A DNA stretch of 64,000 bases from NCBI RefSeq assembly GCF_014695375.1, contig NZ_JACJOG010000010.1, positions 1 through 64,000 of the forward strand, given 5' to 3'. The stretch is from Coleofasciculus sp. FACHB-T130 (GTDB lineage Bacteria; Cyanobacteriota; Cyanobacteriia; Cyanobacteriales; FACHB-T130). Shown here one piece after another: positions 33,706 to 44,201 of the stretch (position 1 is the stretch's first letter; every line of letters begins with the position of its first letter). Below the pieces are notes generated by a model. That model did no database searches. It had not been told where the DNA came from and saw only the letters and a program-made list of their open reading frames with translations. A program made the translations under genes and the position numbers.

Positions 33706-36408
33706 CTAAATACTGACTCGGCGGGGAAATTTTACATTGAAGGTAGATCCGTGACCTAAATGACTTTCCACTGATATTTTTCCATGCATTAATTGCACTA
33801 ATGAGTGAGTGATGGCAAGCCCTAAACCCGTACCCGGATATTTTTTGGCGAGGGACTGATCGACTTGCCGAAATTCTTCAAAAATATGCTTTAAGTTTTC
33901 CTCAGCAATTCCAATTCCGGTATCTTGAACGCTAAGTAACACTTGATCCGGGGAAATTTCTTGTACTTTGATGCACACACTTCCGGTGTCAGTGAATTTA
34001 ATCGCATTGGAGAGAAGATTTACCAAAATCTGCCGCAGCCGAGCGCTATCATTCAATATCTGAGGGTTTTGTAAATTTGCCTCGACTTGCAGCTCCAAAT
34101 GCTTTTCTGAAGCAAGCGATCGCAATTCTTCTGCGGTTGTTCTCACTAGCACTGGCAGATTAAATTCTTCCAGTTTGAGTTCCAATCTTCCGGCTTCAAT
34201 TTTTGAGAGGTCAAGGATGTCATTAATCAGCGTTAGCAGGTGTTTCCCATTGCTGAGGATGCGATCTACCATGTCCAATTGTTGCGGGCTAAGCTGATTT
34301 TGCCGCTGGCGCAACAGCAGTTGAGAAAAGCCGATCACGGCATTCATCGGCGTCCGCAGTTCGTGGGACATGGTGGCGAGAAACTGCGATTTCAACCGCG
34401 CTGCTTCCATCAATTGCAGATTCTGAAGTTGAATTTGCGTGGAAAGATTTTCGAGTTCCTTGTTTTGCTGAGCCAGGATTTCGTTTTGTAAAGCTAAGCG
34501 TTCCTCTCGTTCTTCTAAAGCATTGATCAGACGGGCATTATTAATCGCGATCGCGGCTTGTTCTCCCACCGCCGCCAGCAGATATCGGTCTTCTTCGTCA
34601 AACGCATGAGAATTTTCCCAATTACCGATTGCCAGCACGCCCAACCGTCCCGCTTGCGCGGACTCAATCGCCACCACATAAAGTGAAGCTGGCAACTCTG
34701 AGGGCTTTACGGTGTCGGATGTCGAGTGGAGGAAAGCGGCTTGTTCCCCTTCGATAAGCTGAGAAATCCCAGTCAAAAACACCTGAGAAAGCAATCCTTC
34801 CCCCGAACTAAAACCATCTTCCAGGCGCAATTTTTCCGTACCGATTCCCGCCGTCACCGTCAAGACCAGGCGATTGCACTGGGGGTTTTGCAGCATGATA
34901 AAGCAAAACTGGGCACCCGCGATCGCATCGCAAACCGCTTGAACCATCACCCGTAACAAACCGGGTAAGTCACTCAGGCGCTGGTTCAGTAAATTTGTCA
35001 GCTGCTGGAGTGTCCGGAGTTGTTGCTGTTGTTCTCCCAGAATAATGATCGCCTTGCGTAAGTTCTCAGTCGCCGCTTGCGCTTCCCGGTATAATTTTCC
35101 ATTTTCGACCGATAAGGCAGCACGACGGGCAAGTTCCTCTGCCAGAGCCAAGTCCATCGCATCGTAGCGGCGTTTCTCTTGAGTGGACACCAAGGAAATT
35201 GCCCCCAACGTGCGATCGCGCACCAACAGGGGCACCACCATGTAAGACTGAAAGCCCAGCTCCCGAACGATTTGCAGATGTTCGGCATTGCGGGTCGCAG
35301 CTACGAGCATTTCGTCGTCAATTTCAACGGCAAATTTTGGTTTGCCCGTGCGTAATACAATGCTTGCGGGGTGTTCTCCATCCGGGTCGGGGGGGAACAG
35401 ATGCAGCACCTCTTGCACCAACTTCTCTGGAGAGGGGTTTGCATAAGCCGTCCCCATCCGATGAATTGAGCCGTCCGCTGCCAGAATATCTACTATGCAC
35501 ACGTCGGCTAAGTGGGGCACTGCCAATTGAGCCAGATTCTCCAGGGTTGTTTTGTAATCTAGAGAAGCTGAAAGGACAGCACTCGCTTCTGCCAGAAATC
35601 GCTGGTTTTCTAATGCCCGCTTACGCTCTGTAATATCGCTAATAATTCCAGACATCCGGAAAGGCTTGCCGTTCCCATCTCGCTGCGCTTTGCCTCTGGC
35701 AATGCAGTAACGATAATGCCCAGAAGCGTGCAACAGCTTAAATTCCACATTACATTCAACTTGATGCTCCAGGTGATCGCGGATGCTCTGGACGATGCGA
35801 TATCGATCTTCTGGATGCAAAAGTTGGCATAATGCCTGGTAATTGCCGACAAATTCTTCACGGGACAAGCCGCTGATTTCAAAACAGCGGTCATTCCAAT
35901 AAACTGTATTGGTGGTGATATCCCAGTCCCAAATTCCGTCGTTCGATCCCTCTAGAACAAATCGATAGCGTTCTTCGCTTTCTTTGAGTAATTGGTTGGC
36001 TTCTGATGCCTGTCTTTCCGCTCGATAGAGGCGAAGCGCATTGTGCAGGCTGCGAGAGAGACTTTCTGGAGAAACTTTGCCTTTAGAAATATAGTCGGAT
36101 GCTCCGGCTTTCATCAGTTCGACGGCAGTTTGTTCGTCTCCCTGACCCGTCAAGACGACCAAGGGGATTTTAAAACCAGACGAGCGGATATTTTGAACGA
36201 GGGTGAGTCCATCCCCGTCAGGCAAGCGATAGTCGAGGAAGACACAGTCAAAATGGTCGCTGTGTAAAGTAGCGATCGCTCCTTGGCAGTCGCTGGTTTC
36301 TACTAATTCCATTTGCACGCCAGCCGTTTTGAGCGACCGGCGAACCGCCATCCGGTCTACTTCATCATCATCGACTACCAGGATTTTTAACTTTTCTTCC
36401 ATAACCAT
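33706..36408 (-). CDS. REC-PAS-GAF-GAF histidine kinase
   Basis: 900 residues. Receiver at the N-terminus (LVVDDDEVDRMAVRRSLK, acceptor Asp in CVFLDYRLPDGDG, about 8-125), PAS (about 145-260, YRFVLEGSNDGIWDWDI), GAF (about 275-430), GAF (about 470-630), a coiled coil, HisKA with ATMSHELRTPMNAVIGFSQ, and HATPase with NLLSNAIKF, DTGIGIAEE and GTGLGLAI. An N-terminal receiver makes it a hybrid that can receive phosphate from another kinase. The first GAF is a near copy of that in the 978-residue kinase downstream on the map, so domain shuffling between neighbours is likely. Confidence 0.93.
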   Translation of the reverse strand: MVMEEKLKILVVDDDEVDRMAVRRSLKTAGVQMELVETSDCQGAIATLHSDHFDCVFLDYRLPDGDGLTLVQNIRSSGFKIPLVVLTGQGDEQTAVELMKAGASDYISKGKVSPESLSRSLHNALRLYRAERQASEANQLLKESEERYRFVLEGSNDGIWDWDITTNTVYWNDRCFEISGLSREEFVGNYQALCQLLHPEDRYRIVQSIRDHLEHQVECNVEFKLLHASGHYRYCIARGKAQRDGNGKPFRMSGIISDITERKRALENQRFLAEASAVLSASLDYKTTLENLAQLAVPHLADVCIVDILAADGSIHRMGTAYANPSPEKLVQEVLHLFPPDPDGEHPASIVLRTGKPKFAVEIDDEMLVAATRNAEHLQIVRELGFQSYMVVPLLVRDRTLGAISLVSTQEKRRYDAMDLALAEELARRAALSVENGKLYREAQAATENLRKAIIILGEQQQQLRTLQQLTNLLNQRLSDLPGLLRVMVQAVCDAIAGAQFCFIMLQNPQCNRLVLTVTAGIGTEKLRLEDGFSSGEGLLSQVFLTGISQLIEGEQAAFLHSTSDTVKPSELPASLYVVAIESAQAGRLGVLAIGNWENSHAFDEEDRYLLAAVGEQAAIAINNARLINALEEREERLALQNEILAQQNKELENLSTQIQLQNLQLMEAARLKSQFLATMSHELRTPMNAVIGFSQLLLRQRQNQLSPQQLDMVDRILSNGKHLLTLINDILDLSKIEAGRLELKLEEFNLPVLVRTTAEELRSLASEKHLELQVEANLQNPQILNDSARLRQILVNLLSNAIKFTDTGSVCIKVQEISPDQVLLSVQDTGIGIAEENLKHIFEEFRQVDQSLAKKYPGTGLGLAITHSLVQLMHGKISVESHLGHGSTFNVKFPRRVSI

Positions 36409-36477
36409 TCAAGGACGGAATTCGTAAAAAGCTTTGAGTTTTAAATTTTAAGTTTTGAATTAAAGAATTCTCTTGTA

Positions 36478-36505
36478 ACTCATCACTCATCACTCATCAC
36501 TCATC
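36478..36505. repeat. ACTCATC heptamer array
   Basis: Four perfect tandem copies of ACTCATC between the REC-GAF kinase gene and the small response regulator gene. Short tandem heptamer repeats of this kind are frequent in filamentous cyanobacteria. Confidence 0.8.
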
Positions 36506-36536
36506 ACTCTTACAATCCATTACCCATTCTCCAAAA

Positions 36537-36965
36537 TTAGGGCATTTCACTAAGCATCCAATATTGATTGAGCGTTGCCACTACCTCCACGAATTTAGCA
36601 AATGTTACGGGTTTGACAATATAACCCGCTACATTGAGATTGTAGGCTTCCACCTTGTCTTTATCTTCATTGGAAGTCGTTAGTACAATCACTGGAATTG
36701 CTTTGAGTTCTGGGTCTGCCCGCAATTCACGCAAAAATTCAATTCCACCCATTTTGGGCATATTCAAGTCGAGTAAGACCAGCCGCCGCTCTCGCGGAAC
36801 CTTTGTTGAATCGTCAGTCCCCCGCAACATAGCTAGTGCTTCTAGCCCGTTATTGGCAACATAGAAGGGATTTTGAATATTATTTTTTTTGAATGCCCGT
36901 TTTACGGTCATCACATCAACTTCGTCGTCATCAACTAGCAAAAGGTTTGTCATCTTATCTACCAT
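36537..36965 (-). CDS. Rcp1-like single-domain response regulator
   Basis: 142 residues, receiver only: LLLVDDDEVDVMTVKRAFKK, acceptor Asp in LVLLDLNMPKMGG, LTTSNEDKDKVEAYNLNVAGYIVKPVTFAKF. This is the Rcp1/CheY-like class that pairs with phytochrome-type and GAF kinases in cyanobacteria. It lies between two kinases whose HisKA sequence is of the DLKAPLRAI (phytochrome-associated) type, so one of them is the probable donor. The second ATG four codons in is an alternative start. Confidence 0.93.
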   Translation of the reverse strand: MVDKMTNLLLVDDDEVDVMTVKRAFKKNNIQNPFYVANNGLEALAMLRGTDDSTKVPRERRLVLLDLNMPKMGGIEFLRELRADPELKAIPVIVLTTSNEDKDKVEAYNLNVAGYIVKPVTFAKFVEVVATLNQYWMLSEMP

Positions 36966-37025
36966 GATTTAAAAAACGATTGATTATTATTTTTTTATTC
37001 ATTTTTTTATTAGTGATATCCATAT

Positions 37026-39962
37026 CTAGACAAAAAGCGAATTGTTACTACTGGGTTGTTTGGGCCAGGTAAAGTAGAAAGTTGACCCTTGATTGACTTG
37101 AGATTCTAGGCGAATGGTTCCTCCTTTGTTTTCGATGATTTTCTTAACGATGGCGAGTCCCACGCCGGTGTTTTCTACCTTATCTCGTGCCTCCAGAGTT
37201 TGAAACATGACAAAAATTTTTTCATGATATTCAGGAGCGATCCCACACCCATCATCTGCCACGGCAAATTCATAGAATGTTTCTTTATCTTGTACTGATA
37301 TAGTCGCGCTTCCATCCAACCGAGGGTGGTGTTTGAAGCAATTGCTGAGCAGATTTGCAAACACTTGTTCTAAGGGCAAGCGCTCGGTGTGGAAGGTAGG
37401 CATTCCGGGCTGGATGGTGATAGCGAACGTGGGTGGAGGTGCAAGCGTGTTGATAACTTCTGCCAGTAAGGTGTCAACGTCCACAATATCTACAAAGGTC
37501 TTGACCCGCCCCACACGAGAATACTGCAAAAGACCGTTGATTAGAGCTTCCATCCGATGAACGCGCCCCCGCAGTAGATTCATATTCTCCTGGGTTTCCG
37601 GATTTAGAAAGTCGAGTAGGTCTTCTTCAATCCAAGTGGAGAGGTTAGCGATCGCTCTCAGAGGTGCTTTGAGATCGTGGGAAACAATATAAGCGAAGTG
37701 GTCGAGTTCGGCGTTGCGTTTTTCTAAAGCGGCGTTAGTTTTAGTGAGGATGTTACTCAGACGGGCTAATTCCGCCGCGCGATCGCGCAAAGCTTCTTCG
37801 GCAAATTTTCGCTCAGTAATGTCAATACACGAGCCAATATAACCCGCAAAACTTCCATCCGCCAAAAATCGTGGCGTTCCGGTATCTAAAACCCAGCGAT
37901 ACTGCCCATCTGCCCGCAACAGACGGTACTCCATTTGGAAATTTTTTTGGACATGAGAAGCCGCCCGATAAGTATCCAAACAGCGCGGCAAATCCTCTGG
38001 ATGCACGCCTTCTGCCCAACCTTTGTCGAGTTCTTCCTCCAAGGTTCGCCCTCGGAAGCTCAGCCAACGCTGATTGAAGAAATGACATCGCCCATCCCGA
38101 TCTGCCACCCATAACAAGACGGGGGCACTATCTGCCATCGTGCGGAAGCGTTCTTCGCTCTCCCGCAATGCCGCCTCCGTTCGCTGACGCTCTGCGAGTT
38201 CTTGTTGCAGCGTTTTAAACAGACCCGCGTTGTCAACAGCTAAAGCGGCGCGACGGGCAAGTTCGCAGGCAAAGGTCAGGTCAGCCTGACCGTAGCGACG
38301 ACCCGACTCGGCTGAGGTAAAGGTAATTGCCCCCAAGGTGCGTCCGCGAGCTACCAGGGGCACCACCATTGCCGATGTAAAGCCTATCTGTCTCAAGATT
38401 TCTAGGTGTTCGGGATCGCGAGCCGCCTCTACCAGGAGGGAGTCGGGAATCTCCGCGTATAACTCCGCCTGACCCGTGCGTAAAACGTTGGGGAGACCAT
38501 AAGCTTCATCGGGATCGGGCGGGTAGCGCTCCTGCAATTGGTAAGCCCAATCGACCTTCGATGGGTCTTGATGGACAACTGCCAGTCGGCGAATTGTTTG
38601 ATTTTCGTCGAGCATATCGATAGAACACCAGTCAGCTAGCTGGGGAACTGCTAGATGAGCCAGGGTTTCTAAGGTAGTTTGATAGTCAAGGGAGCTAGTC
38701 AGGAGGGTCGTCGCTTCACCCAAAAAGTGCTGTTGTTCGTTAATTCGCTGGCGTAGCGTAGCGTGCCGATGGCTTTCGCTGATGTCCGTACCCACCCCAA
38801 TCGTGCGTATCGCCTTGCCGGTTTCGTCGCACAAAACCTGACCTTTTCCAGAGATCCAGTGGATGCTACTGTCAGGCCAAACGATGCGAAATTCAAGCTC
38901 AAAATCAGTCTTCTGCTCGACTGACTGAGCGATCGCCTTTTTCAAGGAATCCCGATCCTCTGGATGCACGACTTCTAGGAAGGCGGCAAACGTACCGGCA
39001 AAAGTTCCGGGAAGTAAACCGTGCATGCGTTCTAGAGTCTCTGACCACGTCAGCTCCCCGGTGAGGATATTCCAGTCCCAGATCCCCATCCGTCCTGCGT
39101 CCAGGGACAATCGCAGTCGCTCCTCGCTCGTATGTAGCGCTGCTTGCGTTTGCTGCCGACTGGTAACATCCAGAACCAGAGATAACACTGACATCAAGCG
39201 ACCCGATTCATCTAGCAAAGCAGAGTTGTACCACTCGCAGTAGACAATCGAGCCATCTTTTGTATAGTTACGGTTTTGGGACACGCTGCGCCCTTCGCTG
39301 CCTTTGAGCAACCGTCCGATCTCATCATTGACTGCTGCTACATCTTCAGGGTAGATAAATTGCCATTCCTGAGGATGTTTACCCGTTACTTCGGCGCTTC
39401 CCCATCCGAAGAGCGCTTCAGCTTCCCGCGACCACCTCGCCACTCGAAAGTTGCTGTCCCACTCGATGAGCGCTAAGGGTGAGTTTTCTAGATGGAAATT
39501 GAGTTTGTGCAGTTCATCTCCCGATGCCGTTGGAGTTGGCTGTAAGAAGCCGCGATCGCTGAGCATTTCCTCCCAGGAGCGATCGCGGCTTCGGTCTGGC
39601 GTTTTTAGAGACATCTGAGGATAATTGCTAACAGCACTACTCAGCCTCGTTTCCAAAACGGAATTTTCGCTTGGGCTTCCCGCCTCTGAGTACTTTTTTA
39701 CATTGGCGAAAGCCGCTAAAACAGCGCTCCACAGACCGAGTTTCGTGCCACCGTACCAGATGCCCACCAATATGGCAGCAAAAAGTATTAGAAAAGGAGT
39801 TTCTTTTCCACCAGTTAGAATGTTTAGAATCAGTTTAATTAGCAGTGCTAGTGTCACCGCTAATAGAGCGATACCGTAACGCATTACCTGGAAGCCTACC
39901 CCTGGCAAAAGTTTCATCCTTCTAAACACAAATTGCCATAAAACCACTTTCTCAGGCATCAA
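37026..39962 (-). CDS. membrane PAS/GAF sensor histidine kinase
   Basis: 978 residues. Membrane segments within about 28-85 (IALLAVTLALLIKLILNIL, FLILFAAILVGIWYGGTKLG) resemble the DUF4118/KdpD-type sensor membrane region. Then PAS (about 150-270), PAS (280-400), GAF (410-560), PAS (585-705), HisKA with IVSHDLKAPLRAIANLSTWI and HATPase ending LEARDKVENTGVGLAIVKKI. The phosphorylated His is in VSHDLK. No chromophore cysteine motif is seen in the GAF domain, so light sensing is not indicated. Start at 39962 leaves a basic N-terminus; MRYGIAL about 26 residues in is an alternative. Confidence 0.92.
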   Translation of the reverse strand: MMPEKVVLWQFVFRRMKLLPGVGFQVMRYGIALLAVTLALLIKLILNILTGGKETPFLILFAAILVGIWYGGTKLGLWSAVLAAFANVKKYSEAGSPSENSVLETRLSSAVSNYPQMSLKTPDRSRDRSWEEMLSDRGFLQPTPTASGDELHKLNFHLENSPLALIEWDSNFRVARWSREAEALFGWGSAEVTGKHPQEWQFIYPEDVAAVNDEIGRLLKGSEGRSVSQNRNYTKDGSIVYCEWYNSALLDESGRLMSVLSLVLDVTSRQQTQAALHTSEERLRLSLDAGRMGIWDWNILTGELTWSETLERMHGLLPGTFAGTFAAFLEVVHPEDRDSLKKAIAQSVEQKTDFELEFRIVWPDSSIHWISGKGQVLCDETGKAIRTIGVGTDISESHRHATLRQRINEQQHFLGEATTLLTSSLDYQTTLETLAHLAVPQLADWCSIDMLDENQTIRRLAVVHQDPSKVDWAYQLQERYPPDPDEAYGLPNVLRTGQAELYAEIPDSLLVEAARDPEHLEILRQIGFTSAMVVPLVARGRTLGAITFTSAESGRRYGQADLTFACELARRAALAVDNAGLFKTLQQELAERQRTEAALRESEERFRTMADSAPVLLWVADRDGRCHFFNQRWLSFRGRTLEEELDKGWAEGVHPEDLPRCLDTYRAASHVQKNFQMEYRLLRADGQYRWVLDTGTPRFLADGSFAGYIGSCIDITERKFAEEALRDRAAELARLSNILTKTNAALEKRNAELDHFAYIVSHDLKAPLRAIANLSTWIEEDLLDFLNPETQENMNLLRGRVHRMEALINGLLQYSRVGRVKTFVDIVDVDTLLAEVINTLAPPPTFAITIQPGMPTFHTERLPLEQVFANLLSNCFKHHPRLDGSATISVQDKETFYEFAVADDGCGIAPEYHEKIFVMFQTLEARDKVENTGVGLAIVKKIIENKGGTIRLESQVNQGSTFYFTWPKQPSSNNSLFV

Positions 39963-40546
39963 CCACTAGGAAGGTAATCGATTGCCTAGGGTTTTCCGCT
40001 GTGTTTAGTCGGATTGCATCCAGTATTATAGAACTCGCTCCAGAAAGTCCGCGCAATTGAGTTGGAGTGGCGATCGCGTGTCTTCGGAGCGAGGCATTAG
40101 CCTCGCGCTGGCTTGTCAATTCGCGCCAGAGTTTTTGTAGTTGCTTTTTAGTAGAATCAACCCTGACGTAGCATCAGCCATAGGGACGATTATAGAGATT
40201 CGGCATCTACAATTTGCACCGTTACTCTATCGAATCTAAATTAAGGAATCCTTACTAAAGGCTTGAATTTAAAAAAAAGTTTAAGTTTTAACGAAAGTAA
40301 AAAAGTAAGTTTTAGTACCAATCGAAGATTTAAAACTCGCATTAGATGCAGACCAAAAGTTTTTGAATTGGTACTTTTGTACGCCTAAGCAAGGATGGTT
40401 TTGTTTATCGCGGTTCTCTCTTGAGTGCAAGAAGGAACCTCACCCCCAGCCCCTCGACCTTCACGGAGAGGGGAGAAGATTGAACGCCTCTGGGATGTTT
40501 AGACGCGCTTTCAACCGCCAGCTTAAGACGGGTGCCTGAGATGAGT
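39963..40546. other. 584-base non-coding gap with a dispersed repeat
   Basis: Holds a CCCC-TTCACGGAGAGGGG-type repeat at about 40437-40484 and two HIP1 sites. No gene recognised. Confidence 0.4.
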
Positions 40547-42730
40547 TTAGGTACTCAGAACCGATTTCGACCAGGTAAAGCGAAAGGTTGCTCCTTTGCC
40601 TGCTTGAGATTCTACCCAGATGGTTCCTCCTTGGGTTTCAACAATTTTTTTGACCAGGGTTAGACCGATGCCCGTGTTTTCGACGATATCGCGAGCTTGT
40701 AAAGTCTCAAAGATGGCAAAAACTTTCTCGTGATATTCGGAGGCAATTCCTGGCCCGTTATCTGCCACGGCAAACTCATAAAAGTTGCTTTGGTCTTGAA
40801 CCGATATTGTCACTTGTCCCTCTGCTTGGGAGTTGTGTTTAATCGCGTTGCTAATCAGATTGGCAAACACCTGTTGTAGGGGCAAGCGTTCGGTGCGTAG
40901 GGTAGGCATTCCAGGGCTTACGACAATGGTAAAAGCCGGTGGCGGTGCGAGGGTGTCAATGACCTCTGCGAGAAGTTTTTCCACATCCACCCATTCCACA
41001 GACGCCTTGATTCGTCCTACGCGGGAATATTGAAGGACACCATTGATTAGCGCTTCCATACGATGGACGCGCGATCGCATTAAGTCTAAATTGTGCCTAG
41101 TTTCTTCAGTCAGGTGGTCGGAGATGTCTTCTTCAATCCAAGTGGAGAGATTAGCGATCGCTCTGAGCGGTGCTTTGAGGTCGTGGGAGACAATATAGGC
41201 AAACTGATCGAGTTCTTGGTTGCGTTTCTCTAGAGCAATATTGGTTTGGGCAAGGATGGCGCTTAAGCGGGCTAATTCCCCTGCACGCGATCGCAAATCT
41301 TCTTCTGCTTGTTTGCGTTCGGTGATGTCGCTGTTGATTTCCAGGGTCGCTAAGGGTTCGCCCTCATCGTCTGTCTGCAATGTCCATCGGCTAGAAACCC
41401 GAATCTGCGTACCATCGCGCTTGGTGTCGAGCAGTTCACCTTTCCAGTAACCGTCGTGAAGAAACATTTCGTCGATTTCTTCGATATTAGGGGGAAATTC
41501 GGTTCTCAAGAGTTCGTGGGCGTATTGACCGAGGGCTTCTTTCTTTGTCCAACCGTACAGCCGTTCTGCCCCCAGATTCCAATAAGTAATCCGATCGTCG
41601 CGATCGCGCACTAAAATCGCGTCATTTGCCAGATCCAGCAATGTCGCTTGTTTTCGCAGCATTTCCTCAGCTTGCTGGCGATCCGTAATGTCCCGCATAA
41701 TCCCAATCAGCAAGCGCTGATTGTAAGAATGTATCTCGCTAAACGCTAACTCCATTGGAAACGTGGTGCCATTCTTGCGGCGTCCTACCGTTTCTTGCAG
41801 TTGCCGCATTTTGACTGGGTTGTTGCCCACAAAGTGGTTGAGCGCCTGGATGCTATCACCGCTGAAGGGCTGCGCCACCAAGAGTTTCAGGTTTTTGCCA
41901 ATCGCTTCGGCGGGTTCGTACCCAAACATCAAGGTAGCAGCTTGATTAAAAGACTCAATATGACCTTGATCGTTGATAGTGATAATCCCATCTACCACAT
42001 TGTCTAAAATGGCACGGATGCGAATGTTACTTTCGCGCAAACCCGTTTGTTGTCCTGCCAGTTCCCGGTCGAGCTGATCGAACAGATACACCGCTGCTAG
42101 CGATCCCAGAAGACCGAGTGTTGCTGTGGCGCTGAGTACGCCAATGGTAATTCGCTGCTGATGCTTTAAGTCTCGGCTGCGCTGGTCAAGCAAACGAGCT
42201 TCCTCGGCGGAGAACAGGGCAATTTGCCGACGAATGGCATCCATCGTGGTTTTGGCTTGAGGCTCCAATCGGAAACTGCCAGCATTTCCCTGCTTGACGA
42301 CTTTTATCCGAGCCACATTCTGGTTCATTATGCTGACTTTTTGCCGTACCAGCGTTTGAAGCTGCTGGACTCGTTGCAGCTGTTGCGGCTTATCTTTGAC
42401 GGAATTATCCAGTTCTTTGAGGAATTGAGGAATGCTTGCGATCGCTGCGTTATAAGGTTCCAGATATTCCGGGCGATAAGTTAAGGCATAACCCCGAACC
42501 CCTGTCTCGGCATCCACTATCGCTGTGAGCAAGCGATTGGCTTGTAATAGCACCTTCTGCGTTTTGTCAACATAATTTTGCGCCGTTGCAGTACTGCGTT
42601 GCAGCCCAGCAAATACCACCACCGACGTTAAAAGACACATGATCGGGATGGCGATGATCAAGGCACCCCGCCGACGCACGGGAAGATCGGACCAAAGAAG
42701 GTGTAGGTATTGAGTTCCAGAAGGAGCCAT
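40547..42730 (-). CDS. CHASE3-PAS-PAS histidine kinase
   Basis: 727 residues. Membrane segment about 20-42 (GALIIAIPIMCLLTSVVVFAGL), extracytoplasmic CHASE3 domain (about 45-190, VDAETGVRGYALTYRPEYLEPY is diagnostic), second membrane segment about 192-212, then PAS (235-350, with GHIESFNQAATLMFGYEP), PAS (360-480), HisKA and HATPase. The kinase core is strongly similar to that of the 978-residue kinase (YIVSHDLKAPLRAIANLSTW and LVKKIVETQGGTI), so the two are paralogues with different sensors. CHASE3 ligands are unknown. Confidence 0.94.
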   Translation of the reverse strand: MAPSGTQYLHLLWSDLPVRRRGALIIAIPIMCLLTSVVVFAGLQRSTATAQNYVDKTQKVLLQANRLLTAIVDAETGVRGYALTYRPEYLEPYNAAIASIPQFLKELDNSVKDKPQQLQRVQQLQTLVRQKVSIMNQNVARIKVVKQGNAGSFRLEPQAKTTMDAIRRQIALFSAEEARLLDQRSRDLKHQQRITIGVLSATATLGLLGSLAAVYLFDQLDRELAGQQTGLRESNIRIRAILDNVVDGIITINDQGHIESFNQAATLMFGYEPAEAIGKNLKLLVAQPFSGDSIQALNHFVGNNPVKMRQLQETVGRRKNGTTFPMELAFSEIHSYNQRLLIGIMRDITDRQQAEEMLRKQATLLDLANDAILVRDRDDRITYWNLGAERLYGWTKKEALGQYAHELLRTEFPPNIEEIDEMFLHDGYWKGELLDTKRDGTQIRVSSRWTLQTDDEGEPLATLEINSDITERKQAEEDLRSRAGELARLSAILAQTNIALEKRNQELDQFAYIVSHDLKAPLRAIANLSTWIEEDISDHLTEETRHNLDLMRSRVHRMEALINGVLQYSRVGRIKASVEWVDVEKLLAEVIDTLAPPPAFTIVVSPGMPTLRTERLPLQQVFANLISNAIKHNSQAEGQVTISVQDQSNFYEFAVADNGPGIASEYHEKVFAIFETLQARDIVENTGIGLTLVKKIVETQGGTIWVESQAGKGATFRFTWSKSVLST

Positions 42731-43478
42731 TGCAAGCTTTGACTTTTAGCTTAAGCTTTTAGCTTAACGAACTTGGGTGCTGTCCCAGTGAAAGTGTAGA
42801 TTGTGGCTGATAACGAATGGGTGGCTACTGATGAAGAAAGCGATCGCCTAACTTTTCCAAGCCCAAAGCCGACGCAATCTGGTTCTGTAACAGGTACAGT
42901 CCTGGGATCGGGGTGTAACTGAACAAGCTGTCTATGTCCGCTGCTTCGACTCTGGGCGGTTTGGCAAAGAGATTCCTTTAAAGAATTCTCCAGCCCGGAT
43001 GATTCTCATGCTGCCAACCCGGTATACTCATACCAGCGGTAGTTGAACTCTGGGCTGCTCGTGCTGCCATTGGCAAGTAAAAATCTGAGATTCTGCTGTC
43101 TGCCACGTCTGCTGATGTTGAGCAAGGCATTTTCCCAGTTCAGCCACCTGACTCAACCAGAAAAACCGAATTGTGCGCTCCAGCAGAAAGGTAAAATCCA
43201 GATGGTTAGTGCTTTGTTGCAGTTATCGATTGTACACTCGTACTAAAATTGACCAATTGCCAAACTGTCCCTTTTAAAAAACTGCTGCGCTCAAGCTTTG
43301 GTTTATGGTTAAGTTTGCCATGTGCCCGCCAGTAAAAATATCACCTCAAACAGATGAGGAGGGTATAAATTACTAATACTAGAACACGCAAAGAATGGCA
43401 GTAGATTGACGACTGCAAACTCTTTAGGAAATCTTTATTTTTAGAAAGTCCATAGAATTGCAAAGTGTGGAAGAGAAG
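42731..43478. other. large non-coding gap between divergent regulators
   Basis: About 750 bases upstream of the CHASE3 kinase (minus) and the NarL-type regulator (plus). A short open reading frame near 43043-43246 has no protein-like character. Otherwise nothing recognised. Both promoters should lie here. Confidence 0.35.
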
Positions 43479-44201
43479 ATGAGTCAAATTCGCGTCGCTT
43501 TAATTGAAGACCACGACCTGACTAGGGTCGGCATCCGGACAGCGCTGCAACAGCGCGGGGAAATTGAATTTGTGGGTGAAGCCGCTAATGCCACTGAAGG
43601 TCTGAAATTACTGGAAACGACCAAGCCAGATGTGGCGATTGTCGATATTGGCCTGCCCGATATGGACGGAATTGAATTGACGAGGACGTTTAGGGAATGG
43701 CAGGCGGCTTCGGAAGATGGGGGTCATACCAAGATACTGGTGTTGACTTTACAGGATGACGAAGAAGCGGTATTGGCGGCATTTGCAGCCGGTGCAGATT
43801 CCTACTGCATGAAAAATATTAGTTTTGATAAGTTGCTCGAAGCGTTGCAAGTGACGCACGAAGGCAACGGCTGGATTGACCCAGCAATCGCCCGGATTGT
43901 CTTGCAGCAGACTCGATCGAGTCAGACAGGACTGGATCAAGCTGCTATATCCAAAACGGTGATTATCAATGCCACTGAACCGGAATACAGCCAGCTAATT
44001 GAAGCTTATCCGCTGACGGAACGGGAATTAGAAGTTTTGCAACTGATTGTTGAAGGATGCAGCAATGCAGCGATCGCGGAAAAGCTCTACATCACTGTCG
44101 GAACTGTCAAAACCCACGTCCGGAATATTTTGAACAAGCTGTGTGCCGATGACCGCACCCAAGCGGCGGTGCGTGCTCTACGCTCTGGCTTAGTCGGATA
44201 A
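43479..44201 (+). CDS. NarL/FixJ-type response regulator
   Basis: 240 residues from ATG 43479, behind a GAAGAG site; a TTG at 43458 is less likely. Receiver (RVALIEDHDLTRVGIRTAL, acceptor Asp in VAIVDIGLPDMDG) and C-terminal LuxR-type helix-turn-helix (LTERELEVLQLIVEGCSNAAIAEKLYI, then TVGTVKTHVRNILNKL). It is a DNA-binding transcription factor. Divergent from the CHASE3 kinase; probable partner of one of the kinases in this island. Confidence 0.95.
   Translation: MSQIRVALIEDHDLTRVGIRTALQQRGEIEFVGEAANATEGLKLLETTKPDVAIVDIGLPDMDGIELTRTFREWQAASEDGGHTKILVLTLQDDEEAVLAAFAAGADSYCMKNISFDKLLEALQVTHEGNGWIDPAIARIVLQQTRSSQTGLDQAAISKTVIINATEPEYSQLIEAYPLTERELEVLQLIVEGCSNAAIAEKLYITVGTVKTHVRNILNKLCADDRTQAAVRALRSGLVG

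Noticed and set aside
43043-43246. Open frame of 67 codons in the divergent regulator gap
   Set aside because: No binding site, no hydrophobic or motif pattern and poor codon bias.
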